From NCBI RefSeq assembly GCF_000346465.2, contig NC_034010.1:5062439-5126438 (forward strand): a DNA stretch of 64,000 nucleotides. Direction: 5' to 3'. Numbering within the stretch: the first letter of the stretch is position 1; each line of letters starts with the position of its first letter. Below, in pieces: positions 32,808 to 45,399 of the stretch. Below the pieces are notes generated by a model. That model ran no database searches and had not been told where the DNA came from. It was given only the letters and a program-made list of their open reading frames with translations. The translations under genes were made by a program, and so were the position numbers. Origin of the DNA: Prunus persica. Lineage: Eukaryota; Streptophyta; Magnoliopsida; Rosales; Rosaceae.

Positions 32808-33077
32808 TGTCACATTCCGGGATCGGCTCCGCCGTAGCACGATATTGTCAGCTTTAGGCCCCCCTTTCTGCCCTTACGGTTTTGTTTCTAGGAACTCACG
32901 AGCAACTTCCCAGTGGGTTACCCATCCTGGGATTGCTCTAGCCCCAACTCACTTAACTTCGGAGTTCTCATGACTCTAAAGCCAGTAAGCTCCCAAAAGG
33001 ACTTGTGCTAGATGGATGCGGGCATGTATATATAAGGCACATCACCCCCTCTCCGTTGATCGATGTGGGATGTTACA
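32808..33077 (-). mobile_element. Cassandra-type TRIM solo LTR with 5S rRNA-like segment
   Basis: On the minus strand a 270-bp LTR begins TGTAACATCCCACATCGATC and ends CCCGGAATGTGACA. It contains TATATATACATGCC and then a segment closely resembling plant 5S rRNA (GAACTCCGAAGTTAAGTGAG, CCAGGATGGGTAACCC, GGGAAGTTGCTCGTGAG). This combination defines Cassandra TRIM elements, whose LTR uses a 5S-type pol III promoter. No second LTR or primer site is nearby, so it is a solo LTR. Flanking 5-mers GAGTT and AAGTC do not match exactly. Confidence 0.9.
32895..32973 (-). other. 5S rRNA-derived region inside the Cassandra LTR
   Basis: About 78 bases align by eye with the middle and 3' part of plant 5S rRNA, covering the internal promoter region. 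It is part of the transposon, not a genuine 5S gene, since the 5S 5' end and its flanks are absent. Confidence 0.8.
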
Positions 33078-33440
33078 AAGTCAAAGTTGGCTTCGGAGAA
33101 GAAATAAAGGACCAAAACCCCAAGCATCAAAACCTGTCAAAAAAACCCTACACACAAGGCCCCAAAGACCAACCAGCCAAACAAAGATCCGAGAAGAACC
33201 AACAGCAGACACTGAAGAGAACCCAACCACTAGCGACGCACATAGAGAAACAGGAGCAAGCGGTAGGAGAACCACCCAAGACTAGCTGACACCAACAGAA
33301 GCAGCCTTTAAACCGGACGATGCTAACTAATGCCTAAAGAAAGGAGATGCAATAGGGGCTACAACGAGCGGAGAGCGAGGGTAGCAAAACCCTAACCCTA
33401 GAGAACATGCCATCTCTCCTCACGAGCGAGAGAGAATCTT

Positions 33441-33889
33441 CTAGCACATCAACTATACCAAAACAATGTTACTCTGACTTGATATATTTGAATATTAGCT
33501 ATTTTGTATTTTACAGAAAATGAGAAAAAGAATTATTCATTGTTTTCATTTGACAAATTTGGTTGCGTGAATAGGTCGATGTAAAGATTAAAGACTTTGT
33601 TTATATGTCAATAATTGTTACACAGAAATTCATTAATGAACTTTGAATCTTCAACTTCTATAAAAAAAAAAAATAAACAACTTGAGTATATGGATGGAAC
33701 CACACTGTAAGTGTGGGTAATTGTATAAGTGTGGCCGTAATAGGATATTGAACCTCAATTTATTGTTAGCATTGCATTATGGTTGCTTGTAAAGTACAAC
33801 GGTTTTGTTGTTATAACTGTTGTATAGTCCTATATTAAAACATGAAAATTGAAATGTAACATCGCTTTTCACAATGGGTCATCTCAAAC
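33441..33889. other. Intergenic, nothing recognised
   Basis: AT-rich spacer with a poly-A run at about 33,663-33,672. Confidence 0.4.
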
Positions 33890-34240
33890 AAACCGTCGTA
33901 TCCATAAGTCTACCTCAACGGTAAGTTATGCCATAACCGTATAAGACGACGATTAAAAATTATTAAACGACTTAAATAGATTTTAAGATGATGGTTTTAG
34001 AACATGTACCGTTGTTTGTAAATCAAATTAACGACGATTCTGTACTTAAATTGTTGTCTAGATAATAAACCAACCACACTTTTTAGAATATGTACCGTTA
34101 TTTATAATCAAATCAATGACGATGATAAATCATCGTAGTTGGGGAGTAAAAAGACGTTGGTCGAATAGATCACAGTTTTGAATCAGTAAAGGCACTGATT
34201 TTTCATCGACTTCTTTTTAAGTTTTTGTTGTAGCAGCTAG
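33890..34240. mobile_element. CGACG-motif region, probable CACTA subterminal end
   Basis: Repeated AACCGTCGTA, AAGACGACGA, GTACCGTTGT and ACGACGATT motifs, diverged copies of the CGACGG family repeats. The block ends in GTTTTTGTTGTAGCAG at about 34,221-34,236, a plausible mutated form of the inverted terminus CTTTTTGTAGTAGTG. With the end at 29,451 this could bound a 4.8-kb element, but the middle has not been shown to belong to it. Confidence 0.5.
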
Positions 34241-36895
34241 TATGTTTGTATACATACAATTTGGATCTTATTTATATTATCACAAGGAAACTAAATGTGT
34301 AGGGGTTACTTTCATGGCACTAACAAGGGATAACGCTCCAAAGATTTTGGATAGGGTATCATGAAAGTTATCTCTTACTCCAATAGAGGCCTTGTAGACA
34401 AATGCCATGCCAGTTACTTACACAAACAATGTCCACCAGAAAAAAAAAAAGATTTTGAAATAGAAGAAATTAAGAAGAAAGAAAGTAAAATCAGACAAAG
34501 AAAGATAAGAAAAACAGCTTTGTTTTCTTGCCTAGACAAGTGCCTCATAAGTTCCAACACATTTACAGCCTTTGTGGGCCATACACAGAAACCCACTTAC
34601 CCCCACTTCACCAGCCGGCACACCACACTTGCACTGAATTGGAGTCCCATCAGACATTTTTTTGAATGCCTTGAAACACTGACAACTCCTTTGCCTGGCC
34701 CTTAACATGGTTTGCTATAATTGTCCTAGACCAATGCTTATCTCCCTTTTCATTTCGACATGGAAGGCAAACAAAATGAGCAAACCACTAGTTGATCGCA
34801 TCCTTTTGCTTTTATCTCCATTGTCCATTTGTTCAAATCTTCGGAAATTTGTCGGGCCTCACACAGAGATGTGTATGTTGCACATTGATATAGTGACCAA
34901 GTATGGATACTGCTTGTCTCCTTTCTTCGAAGAAAACATTACTTCTCTCTGTAAATTACAGTTTGACACATACACAAAAATAATCTATAAAAAATATATA
35001 AAAAATTATACACATATGTCAAATTGATATTAACAAAATAATAGGAATTTCTACTTCCAAGACAACAAGGGAAGAAGGCAAGTGTTTTCGGCCTAGTATA
35101 TGTCAAAAGATTGTGTTCCTGCTGAGATTGTATTGAACATTCCTCAGAAGCTTTTTTCAGAACTGCGCCTATTGCCGCATGCGATATCACAAATCATTTG
35201 AGATGATTGGGGGATGATTAGACGCCCATTTATATAAAACCTCCGTTGGTGCTCCACTTGATTTCATTGAGAGTGAGAGCTACTTGATATTGTACATACT
35301 GCTTTTCCTCTGCTCCCATGGAACAAAGAATTTATGGTTGAAATCCTCCTAGTTAGTCGAATTAATGAATTGTTAGTAAAAAATTATCCGCGTCTTACAC
35401 GCACTCTCATTACCATTTTATAAACTGATCAAAGAAGATGATTTTTTTTTTTAAAAAAAAGGGGATACAAGTAAAATAGCCGCTGGTGAGTAGCTCTATT
35501 TTTTTTATTAATTATTGCTAAAGAAAAGAAGATTAAGGACTAAGCTAAAAGGATATTAAAAATAAAACCACAGCATATATGGTTAATATTTTTGAAGTGA
35601 GATATCCATGCATAAGGATTCTGATGGATGTGGGTTTTTATATTGTGATTTGGCTTTCACAATTTTAAAGTTGGATGAATCCGAGGGTGTTGATTTGTTG
35701 AGACAAAACATACGTACGTCATGGAACCTATGTTGGCCATGCTATGCAATTATTCGGGCCTATTACTTTATTCGCAATGGGCTCTATGTCATCAAAAGCT
35801 TACTACACCTTCACCACTTTTATTACTTTCATTGCCTTCTCCACAAAAGAACACATGTAACGCACCTTTCCCAGCTCATATCATGCCAAACCTATAGCCC
35901 AACCTGTATTTGAATTACCTCAATAATATCTAGATTTTGTTAATTTTCTCTAATTAAATTTCCATGTGGGTAATAAGAATGCCGAAGCAAATTTAGAATG
36001 CGTGATAGAAGATAAATACTTTTACAGGCGATATTACCAAAGAGAATAATCGAATCTAAAATCTCGAGTACAAAGATAAATACTTTTACAGGATACTACC
36101 AGACACTTTAATTTATAGATTAAGATGACGGCAGCTTGGTATACATGTGTCAATATCTACTACCACATACTTTATGAAGAATACTTATGGGTGAAAGTAT
36201 CTCACAGACTTAGAAATAAAATGAAATGCGTGTAATCGGCCAACTTAGTCTGGCCAGATATTGACACCACAAAAGTGATTAACTAAAGAATATATGGAAT
36301 TTCAATTACTAAACTTTAATAAATAAATAAAAAAGAATGAAAAGAATGTATTTTATGAGAAAATATTTTTCTCTCTCTTCAATTTCTAATTAATTATATC
36401 GTTCAACTCTGATTATTATTTTTATCCTTTTTTATTATAGCATATGAGTAATTAGTTCTGACATGTCAAATTTACGAATATTCTAATACGACATCATTCT
36501 GATCTCTATTAAAAAAATAAAAATAAGATTATAATGAAACTACACTCATTTTCCATTCACACTACGGGATAGATTTGTAACCCCAAAAAAAAAATTAAAA
36601 GGGATATGATTCGCTGAGGAATCGCTAGAAGAATTTGAATATAAAATGGGGAGAAAGACGGGAGTATTAAAAAATAAAAAGAATAAAAAGGAAGTGTGCT
36701 AATGGAAAAACAAAACAAAAAACAAAAGGATGTAGAGTTGGCTTCATTTCTTTCCGACAATATTTGTATAGTGGATGGTGTAAATTCTGATAGTTGAGCA
36801 GCAAGTTGAGAGTGAGGTGACGAACAAATTTTATTTATTTTTAATTAAATAAAGTCACTGCAGGCACAATATATTTTAACAAGCAAAGTTCTCTC
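34241..36895. other. Intergenic, no supported gene
   Basis: Upstream region of the WAT1-related gene. Frames of up to 114 codons at 34,361-35,913 have no domain, no consistent codon pattern and lie in AT-rich sequence, so none is called. Confidence 0.5.
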
Positions 36896-36902
36896 CCTCC
36901 TG

Positions 36903-36911
36903 TATAAATAT
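36903..36911 (+). promoter_or_regulatory. TATA box of the WAT1-related gene
   Basis: TATAAATAT about 120 bp upstream of the ATG at 37,024. A C-rich CCCCTCACTT sequence about 15 bp downstream marks the likely transcription start. Confidence 0.65.
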
Positions 36912-37023
36912 GCGGGCATTCCCCTCACTTGTCTCTAGGGAGAAACACAATTTCTTTGAGTGTTTTCTCTCTGGTATTCTATATTTCTACTAGCAAAGTC
37001 CTCTGAACTTTCCTTCTTCAAAA

Positions 37024-39127
37024 ATGGCGAAAGCTGGTTGCTTTAGCAGCTTCCTTGAGAGCTCCAAACCCTATTTTGCAATGATCTCCCTTCAATTCGG
37101 CTACGCCGGAATGAATATCATTACCAAAGTCTCTCTCAACAGAGGAATGAGCCACTATGTTCTTGTGGTTTACCGCCATGCCTTTGCCACTGCTGTTATA
37201 GCCCCCTTTGCCTTCTTTTTTGAGAGGTGTGAATATGAAGCAGTGGTACTAGTACTCCTTTAGAAATGGCCTTCTTGGTCAATAACTTCGCAAAACTTTG
37301 ATATGATCTTAAATATTTTGTTTGTTTCTACTAATTTCAGGAAGGCGCAACCCAAAATTACTCTCCCAATTTTCATGCAAATATTTGTCCTCGCTCTTCT
37401 CGGGTCAGTTACTAATTACCATATTTAATCATACGAAAATATTCTTTTACCAGACAGTCTGACATTAACGTTTGCAAACTATCTGGCAAAACAATTTGCA
37501 GCACCCTTAATGATAATGGCATTTTTCTAATTTTATACCCCTTTCGTTTTGTAGGCCGGTGATTGACCAGAACTTCTACTATGCTGGGTTGAAATATACG
37601 TCTCCGACATTCTCTTGTGCCATGAGCAACATGCTCCCGGCGATGACTTTCGTCATGGCCGTCATATGCAGGTAAGAGAATAATTTCTTTTGAATGCTAA
37701 TAATTGCGGCCGATGATCATGAATTAATTATGTTACTTTGATTTGGTGGAATCAAAAGGATGGAAAAGCTAGACATGAAGAAAGTGAGGTGCCAAGCAAA
37801 GGTAGTGGGAACCGTATTGACAGTGGCTGGGGCCATGTTGATGACCTTATACAAAGGCCCCATTGTAGAGATGTTGTGGTCTAAATATATTCATCCACGA
37901 AAATCTTATGTCACAGACACCACTGGAACTGGTGACAAGCACTGGTTTTTGGGCTCCGTTCTCCTCACCATTGCTACTCTTGCCTGGGCTTCTTTGTTTG
38001 TTCTACAAGTAAGTGGTCGCAGAGCCATAGAAAAAGAAAAACAATTTTTCTTTTTCATTTTTTTATTTTCCAAAGAAAGTAAATTAATATGAACATTTTG
38101 CTTTGTTTGTTACCCTTTGAACAACAGAACAAGGCGTTGCAGACCTACAGGAATCATCAGCTGTCTCTCACATCAATGGTGTGCTTCATTGGCACTCTGC
38201 AAGCTATTGCTGTTACCTTTGTGATGGAGCACAAACCCTCTGTCTGGAAAATTGGCTTTGACATGAACCTCCTTGCTGCTGCCTATGCTGTATGTTTCTC
38301 TCACTCTCTCTCTCTCTCTCAATTTCATTCGTTAATAATCACACTAACTTTTTTCTTTTTTCCTTTTTCAATTTCTTAAAGGGGATTGTCACATCAAGCA
38401 TTTCATACTATGTGCAAGGGCTGGTGATGAAGACAAGAGGGCCTGTATTTGCAACTGCTTTTAGCCCTTTGATGATGATCATTGTAGCAATCATGGGCTC
38501 CTTCATCTTGGCAGAACAAATATTTCTTGGAAGGTAATTTTCTATTCCCATCAACCTTTTCTTGCATCTATGCATGCTCTCATGCACGCATCTCTAGGAT
38601 ATTAGTTGTTAATCCCCTTCTAGCATCCTTACCCACAAAAACAATTCTCTATTAAAATACACATATATATATATATATATATATAATATTCATGTGTCTC
38701 TCACAAAATTCTATTTTGACGAATCATGTATAATATGGCTCGAGATTTATGAAAATAATAAAATATTCAGTTTAGAGTATGATAAGCTAAATAGTAATTA
38801 AATTGCGAGCGTTATCCTTGTAATTTTAATACGTTTAATCTTATTTTATTATTTCAAGTCCACCGATTAATTAACTTCACTTGTTCCTGCAGTGTGCTCG
38901 GAGCCGTATTGATTGTCTTTGGCCTTTACTCAGTCCTGTGGGGAAAACACAAAGAAGGATTGGAGATTAAAGAGGAGATACCGGAGGTGATAAAAGGTTC
39001 ACATGTCAACGGCGTATCGATGTCGGCCATTAATGGAGATGCTGAAACTAACAAGCTCTCCTCGGTTGCTATTTCTATGCCCATCCCAGAATCCGGCATG
39101 AAAGCCAACCCAAAGCCAAGTGCCTAA
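37024..39127 (+). CDS. WAT1-related / UMAMIT transporter (EamA family), 7 exons
   Basis: Exons read from GT-AG sites: 37,024-37,226; 37,341-37,403; 37,555-37,671; 37,759-38,008; 38,128-38,289; 38,382-38,533; 38,893-39,127. They sum to 1182 bp, a 393-residue protein, the usual length. WAT1/nodulin-21-like (UMAMIT) proteins are about ten-helix membrane transporters of the drug/metabolite superfamily; studied members move amino acids or auxin across plasma or vacuolar membranes. Visible here are two EamA halves: the first with FAMISLQFGYAGMNIITK, VVYRHAFATAVIAPFAFFFER and PVIDQNFYYAGLKYTSPTF, the second with HWFLGSVLLTIATLAW and KTRGPVFATAFSPLMMI. The helix-rich core is followed by a hydrophilic C-tail. 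The sequence resembles the UMAMIT17-20 group, but the substrate is not inferable. Each exon starts in phase, all sites are canonical, and no stop interrupts the frame, so the gene looks functional. Confidence 0.94.
38654..38688. repeat. (AT)n in intron 6 of the WAT1-related gene
   Basis: Dinucleotide run ACATATATAT... of about 30 bp within the longest intron. Intron 5 also holds a short (CT)n at about 38,305-38,322. Confidence 0.85.
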
Positions 39128-39316
39128 ACAGATCAAGAGAATATGCATGGCAATGGGCTTTTTTGTCTTTTCAGCACAACATTTTCTTAAAAGTTTTAGT
39201 TTTTAAACCTTATGGGGTTTTTGCTGTATCATCCATGTAATCTAATATTGTAATGATTTTGAGCTAATGGCAATTAAGAGAATCACAAACCCTCTGCTTT
39301 CACAATTTTCAAACTT

Positions 39317-39349
<33 letters not shown>

Positions 39350-41239
39350 GTTGGGAATTTTTGTCTGTTTGTACACGTGGGACAGTTGCTGACGTCTGAT
39401 TCAGATTCCACTGAGGAGTACTACATGCATGCGTGGTAGACACTTTGATATGTTGGGGGGCATCTAGTTGAATCCATCTTGGCTTGTTTATGTTCCCCGA
39501 ATATTATTTGGACACCCAATATTTGCATCTGATGCTGCCTCCATTTAAATCCCCTTGATGCAACAAATTCCACGACTAGCTAGTTTTATGGTCGATCCAG
39601 TAGCCAAATGATTCCTCCATCAATCATAGCAAAATCTATACAGTAAGATACTATTTTGGACGATTTCAGATCTTCTATTTATTTTAATTTTATAATTAAA
39701 ATTAAATTCAGTTAAGGCCGGAGCCACCCTTAGGCTTGGGTGGGATCCATCCCATTTTTGAAAATACAATAATTTAGTGCACATGAGGGTCTGTTTGGGA
39801 GTTCTTCTGGAAAGACTAAAAGTGCTTCCTGACAACTACAAGTACTTCTGATAGCGTTTGGTAAAAAAGTCAAGAAGCGCTTCCTAAAAAAGCACCTGTT
39901 ATGTGCTTCTTCTAAAAGCTCTCCCAAATGCTTTTCCAGAAAACACTTTTTATGAAATTCAATATTTTTATAATAAAATAATATAGACAAAAGAAAAAAA
40001 AATAAAATTACAGCCTAATCGTGTGAAAACTTCTAGCCCACCCTTGCCTGAAATAATTAATAGTATTTCAACTTGTTTAGATAATTTGAATCTTGAGCCT
40101 TTCAGCAACCTGAACCAGTTAGAGAATAAAGCAAAACTTGTCAAAGAATAAAGCATGTATATATTTTCAGACTTGTTTTTGTTTTTTTATCTTTTTTTAC
40201 ATACGTAGAGGGTTGGGGGAATGTTCTCTCGTTTAGGCACAGAGGCTGCTGGATACGTAAAATCACACTCAATGGTTCTATTCTGTAGTATAAAGCGTAC
40301 ATGAGAATGGTATCTTGTAGAGCTTATCGCTCTTTTCATTAGAAATAGGTAGTAAATAATTAATATTTTGCTTGAATGTTTCTGTTATGTCGGCGATCTC
40401 TAACTCTTTATGGGAATTCAATCCTCATTAGGGAAGACAACCTCACACCAATAGGATTGCTCTTCTGGATATGTAACTTTTTTTATTGACTTAAGCATCG
40501 AAGAAGCTTCAATCGACCCGATTTTATTAGGGTTCACCTGTTCAACCAATCCAAACAAGATTAGGAAACCCTCAGTTAAAACTGCTGTACAATAGCAAAA
40601 AAAATGTATGCATGGTTATCATGCGTCTATAATATTGTATTGTTGAAAGATGAGTTTTTTCTTTTAATCTTGTGTGCCCATTATGAAGACAAACTTAAAG
40701 CCCTGTTCTTAACTTCTTGCTTGATACTTTATAATTTTTAAACCTGCCATCTTGGTCTTGGTGCATTGTAAGAAAGTTAAAAGCCGTATTGGAAGATGAT
40801 GCATGGCAAATGGCTGTCAATTTCATGCTGCAATGGCTATTCTTTCGCTATCTCTTGGCACCTGACAAATGTAATGCATTATTATGTGTATACTTTTATA
40901 ATCTTGTGATCATTTAGTGCATGCCTTGCAAAGTACCTATTTCAAAAGTTTCTCAATTTTCATCTGTCCAAAAGAAAAAGAAAACATTTGTGCATTTGCC
41001 ATTTAAATATATATATTTTTTTGGTTGAGAAATGCGATTTAAATATTCAAGCAAACAATAATGCTTGGTTTTATTGTTTGTTCTATGAGCAATAATTGTC
41101 CTCCTGTTAGTAAAAATAACAATATTCTGTCTATAAGTGCTCTATATTAATAATCACACACACCCACATATAGTACACCATGTATACATGGTTTTTTATA
41201 CATCTTTTTAAGATAAAGAATAGGTTTCTTTTATATAAG
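39128..41239. other. 3' flank and intergenic region
   Basis: Contains (CT)n at about 39,318-39,348 and, at about 39,715-39,960, a sequence with GTCTGTTTGGGAGTTCTTCT and a partly inverted AGCTCTCCCAAATGCTTTTCC that may be a worn MITE. No supported gene. Confidence 0.45.
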
Positions 41240-41330
41240 CGATAGATGTGGTTTCTCATACACACTATCAATGTATCATGAGAGACCACTAGTCTGCAAG
41301 TTAATTAAGACCCTTTTTCACTGGTCCTGT
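41240..41330 (-). repeat. tRNA-related SINE family T, copy 1 (truncated)
   Basis: GGTTTCTCATACACACTATC, GAGACCACTAGTCTGCAAGT and AAGACCCTTTTTCACTGG follow the order seen in the copies at 46,150 and 46,795. The B-box region is damaged here. Confidence 0.5.
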
Positions 41331-42356
41331 TAGTACAAAGAATAGGTTTTGATTTTGACTAAACAAGATTATTATTTTTTTCATTAAACCGTGGTGTTAG
41401 ATAAGATGATCTTTCATTAAACTCTGGTGTTTGATTAGGGTTTGATCTTGATCCTTTATTAAAAAAATTATTATGAATATACACGTAAATACATTATATT
41501 CTAAGTATATTACACTATCGTAGGTCTACTGTACTACGTACGTGTATTGTCACAATAATATACCTAATTAGAATGGCCAAAATCAAAATCTAATTAATTT
41601 AACATATGGCCCTAGTAAAGATCAATATGTCAAATGATAGAAAATTTAAATGCCCCTTCGAGTCTCCAAGCCCTCAGAATTTGTATCTCCAATTTCATGG
41701 AGAGAATGCCTTCAAATTCCAGGAAAGAGTAGTATCATAGGATCTGTACTTAATTCGTTTATCCATTGGACTCCCACACAGCATATTTAAGTGGACAAGT
41801 TGCATTAATTCCTTATTACAAAGAATATCTCCCACAGCTATGTATGGATCTCATCTGCCTTTCACATCATCAATTACGCAATAAGATTTGCATCTATATA
41901 TTCCCTCCCACAAATGGTTGACAAGTTTCTTGATATTACATGCACAAATTGGATTTGATATTTCTCTCTCTCTCTCTCTCTCCCTCCCTCCCTCGAAAAA
42001 AAATGATAATATTAGAGACAATGGAGATATATATTAGATGATGGCAGCAAAACTATGAACCTTATCCATTTTGACATAAGCAAAGGGAATTTGCTTAAAC
42101 CCACTACATGTTTTTTCTATAACCACCTTGCCAACTTTGCACTGTGTGCCTCAACATTGACAGAACATTCTCTCATTAAGCAAGTAATGGATGTAGTGGC
42201 CAATTACATAGCTATCAAGGATTAATGTGTATTAAGCAATTAATTAATCGCCAATTGAAAGTATAAGATATTTAGGTGGAGAGGCTCCTACGGTTTAGTA
42301 CTTAATCCAACCATTGTCGGATTCTCAGAAATTATTTTATAATCATGTCAAATTAT
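41331..42356. other. Intergenic, nothing recognised
   Basis: AT-rich spacer with a (CT)n run at about 41,963-41,995 ending in CCCTCCCTCCCTC. Confidence 0.45.
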
Positions 42357-42379
42357 CACTAGTAAAAAAAACCTCTTGA

Positions 42380-42700
42380 GCGACCAAATTTTGCTTGACG
42401 AAAAACTATTCGTCGCTCAAAGTTACTTTGCGCGACGAAACTTAAAACTTCGTCGCTCAAACTCTTGCGCGACGAAAAACAATTCGTAGTGCAAAGTCAT
42501 TTCGCAGGACAAACTTTTGCGCGACGACAATACATCGTCGCTTAAAGTCTTGCGCGACCAAATTTTGCGCGACGAAAAAAAATTCGTCCCGCAAAGTAAC
42601 TTTACGCGACAAACTTTTGCGCGACAACAATACATCGTCGCTCAAAGTGACTTTGCGCGACGAAACAATAAACATCGTCGCGCAAAGTCCTTATAAAAAT
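42380..42700. repeat. Subterminal GCGCGAC repeats of copy 2, left end
   Basis: Direct and inverted TTTGCGCGACGAAA-type motifs, several with point changes such as TTTTGCTTGACGAAA, indicating some decay. Confidence 0.8.
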
Positions 42701-42934
42701 AAAAAATATATATTTTAAAATCTTTGCATGACGTAATCCAAATATTTCGTCGCCTAAACTAATTTATTTTTATTTTTTATTTTGTATGCATAACACTTAA
42801 GAAATTAAACAGTATATATATTTATTAAGTAGCTTTAAATTTATTATTTTAGATCGGATCATATTTTTGTTAGAAAAATATATTATTGTTGTTCAGATTG
42901 GGTTTTTGTTAGAAAATATATATTTTAAATTGAC

Positions 42935-43520
42935 GATCGAATTAGTTCATTGTATTCATATAGGGTCAAGGAGTGTAGCTGTAAAAAATCATCAAAATCG
43001 GAGTTAAAATAACCGTTAAATCGTGATTTTTCATTATAACCGTCGAAAAGTTTTGTCCCATTACTTGATCTCTGAATGTTTATTTTTTTCGATTTTTGGC
43101 GTATATGATCTCGAAGTATAAACAAACAAGTTTGACGGTTGAATCGTTGAAACTAGTTTTGGTGAATGCATATGCCATCAAAACAATATATTCACTAACA
43201 ATTAAGAGGTTATTTATACGTTCGTTAGATATAACATAACATTTTGTGGTATCCACTAGTGTAAATATTTTAAATTGAAGATCAAATTCAGTCATTGTAT
43301 TCATATATGGTCAAGGAGTGTAGCTGTAAAAAATATCATCAAAATCGGAGTTAAAATAACCGTTAAATCGTAATTTTTCATTTATAACCATCGAAAAGTT
43401 TTGTCCTGTTACTAGATCTCTGAATGTTTATTTTTTGCGATTTTTGGGGTATACGGTCTTGAAGTATATACAAATAAGTCTGACGGTTGGATCGTTGAAT
43501 GGTGTGTGTGTATATATTTA
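42935..43520. repeat. Contracted tandem array of copy 2
   Basis: Reverse complement of the 345-bp unit of copy 1: one full unit, with its 74-codon frame at 43,080-43,304 (-), flanked by partial units. Compare six units in copy 1. Confidence 0.85.
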
Positions 43521-43679
43521 TTTATTAAGTAGCTTTAAATTTATTTATTTTGTACGTATAACACTTAAGAAATTGAATAGTATATATATTTATTAAGCAG
43601 CTTTAACCTTATTTATATTTTAAATTGTAAAATAAAATAATTGTTTTTTTATTATTCATAACAATTATTTTTATAAATA

Positions 43680-44580
43680 TTGTGTTACGAACCAATTTTT
43701 CGTCTCTCAAAAGTTTGCGCAACCAACAGTTTGTCGCTCAAAACTCTAAAAATTTGGACGGGTACCAAAAATGGGACGCGGGATTTAAAAAAAAATAAAA
43801 AAATTTTAGACTTTGCGCGACCAATATTTTTTGTCGCTCAAAACTTTGCGCGACCAATATATATTTTTCGTCTCGCAAAAATTTGGGCGGGTACCAAAAA
43901 TCGGACGCGTGAATTTTTTTAGACTTTGCGCGACCAGTATGTATTTTTCGTCGCGCAAAAATTTAAAAATTTTGGCGGGTACCAAAAATGGGGCGCGGGG
44001 ATTTTTATTTTTTTTAAATAATTTTTTTAGACNNNNNNNNNNNNNNNNNNNNNNNNNNNNNNNNNNNNNNNNNNNNNNNNNNNNNNNNNNNNNNNNNNNN
44101 NNNNNNNNNNNNNNNNNNNNNNNNNNNNNNNNNNNNNNNNNNNNNNNNNNNNNNNNNNNNNNNNNNNNNNGCGCAAAAATTTAAAAATTTTGGCGGGTAC
44201 CAAAAATGGGACGCGGGGATTTTTATTTTTTTAAATAATTTTTTTAGACTTTGCGCGACCAATATTCCTATATTCGTCGCGCAAAAATTTTTAAATTTTG
44301 GCGGGTACCAAAAATGGGACGCGGGGATTTTTATTGTTTTTAAATAATTTTTTTAGACTTTGCGCGACCAATATTCCTATATTCGTCGCGCAAAAATTTA
44401 AAAATTTTGGCGGGTACCAAAAATGGGACACGGGGATTTTTATTTTTTTAGACTTTGCGCCACCAATATGTTTCGTCGCGCAAAAGTTTGCGCGATCAAT
44501 ATTCCAATATTTTTCGTCGCGCAAACCTTTGCGCGACCAACAATATTTTTCGTCGCGCAAAGTGATACGGTTTTTAAAAC
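43680..44580. repeat. Internal GCGCGAC and GGCGGGTACCAAAAATGGG repeats of copy 2
   Basis: At least six units of roughly 105 bp, counterpart of 19,545-20,010 in copy 1. The assembly gap falls inside this block, so the unit number is unknown. Confidence 0.8.
44033..44170. other. Assembly gap (138 N)
   Basis: Run of N inside near-identical tandem units, as expected where reads could not be placed. Confidence 1.
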
Positions 44581-44607
44581 CGAAATAACTCCTCCACCAT
44601 TTTCTCA

Positions 44608-45046
44608 ATGCCTTTCTCTACTCTTACCTCTCCTTTCTCTTTCCCTCTCCCCAAATCCCACCATTTCTCTCACTCACTCCTCTCACTTAATCTCTCATCT
44701 CTCTCTTCACTATCTCTCACTCTCTCTCACTCACTCTCTCATCTCTCTCACTCACTCTCTCATCTCTCTATCACTATCTTCTCTAATTCTCTCACACTCA
44801 CTTCTCCCTCTCATTCTTATTCACTCTCAATCTTGCCAAAAGGTATATTCTCTCCAAATTTTAAATTTTTTTCATTAATATGTGTTTTTGGAGTTAATTT
44901 TGAGTTTGTGTGGGTTTTGGGGTTGAGTAAAGGGGAGGGATTGGAGTTTGGGTTGGATTTGTGGTATAACAATTTTAGGGGAGATTATGCCTTTTTTTTT
45001 TTTTTTGTGTGTGGTTATTTGACCATATTTATTTTTTTTTTTGTAG
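44608..45046 (+). promoter_or_regulatory. Conserved pyrimidine-rich leader and intron-like segment of copy 2
   Basis: CT-rich block to 44,842 ending CTTGCCAAAAG, then an intron-like segment 44,843-45,046 (GTATATTC ... TTTTTTGTAG). It corresponds to 19,070-19,510 in copy 1. Confidence 0.5.
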
Positions 45047-45399
45047 GGAATCATCGAGACTTTGACGGCTAAAGTTGAGGATTAGGAAGCTATCAAAACA
45101 TATCCTCCGCCACTACCACCACAATACGCTTGTATTAGGATTTTATTATTGTACTTTGTTAATTTATGTGTACATTTTGAATATTATATATATATATATA
45201 TTTATTGGATAATTTAATCACTATTTTTCATATGTAATTTTATTTTGAATATGTCAATTTAAATTTTTACTATCAATTTAAATTAAAGTAATTTTAAAAA
45301 GAAATCATACAATTAAATTAAATTTAAAAAGTAAAAATTTGAAAAAATTCATATAAATAAATTCATATTAAAGAAATAATAAAACAAAAAAGTCAAAAA

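Larger units (their letters stand above)
31345..33440 (-). pseudogene. Degenerate minus-strand retroelement interrupted by Cassandra
   Basis: Read on the minus strand this contains GTTTTAATGAGGCTAC near its 3' side and, further upstream, out-of-frame segments such as WSPFRKLGKIWWSLNMSN and a Val/Leu-rich stretch that resemble LINE ORF1 N-terminal sequence. No frame is open across more than about 130 codons and no RT motif was found. A 26-bp tandem duplication (TACAAAACTGTAACATAACC...) lies at 31,771-31,823. The type of element is uncertain. The Cassandra LTR at 32,808-33,077 sits inside it. Confidence 0.4.

Noticed and set aside
32895..32973. A genuine 5S rRNA gene
   Set aside because: Only part of the 5S sequence is present and it lies within TG...CA LTR boundaries of a Cassandra element.
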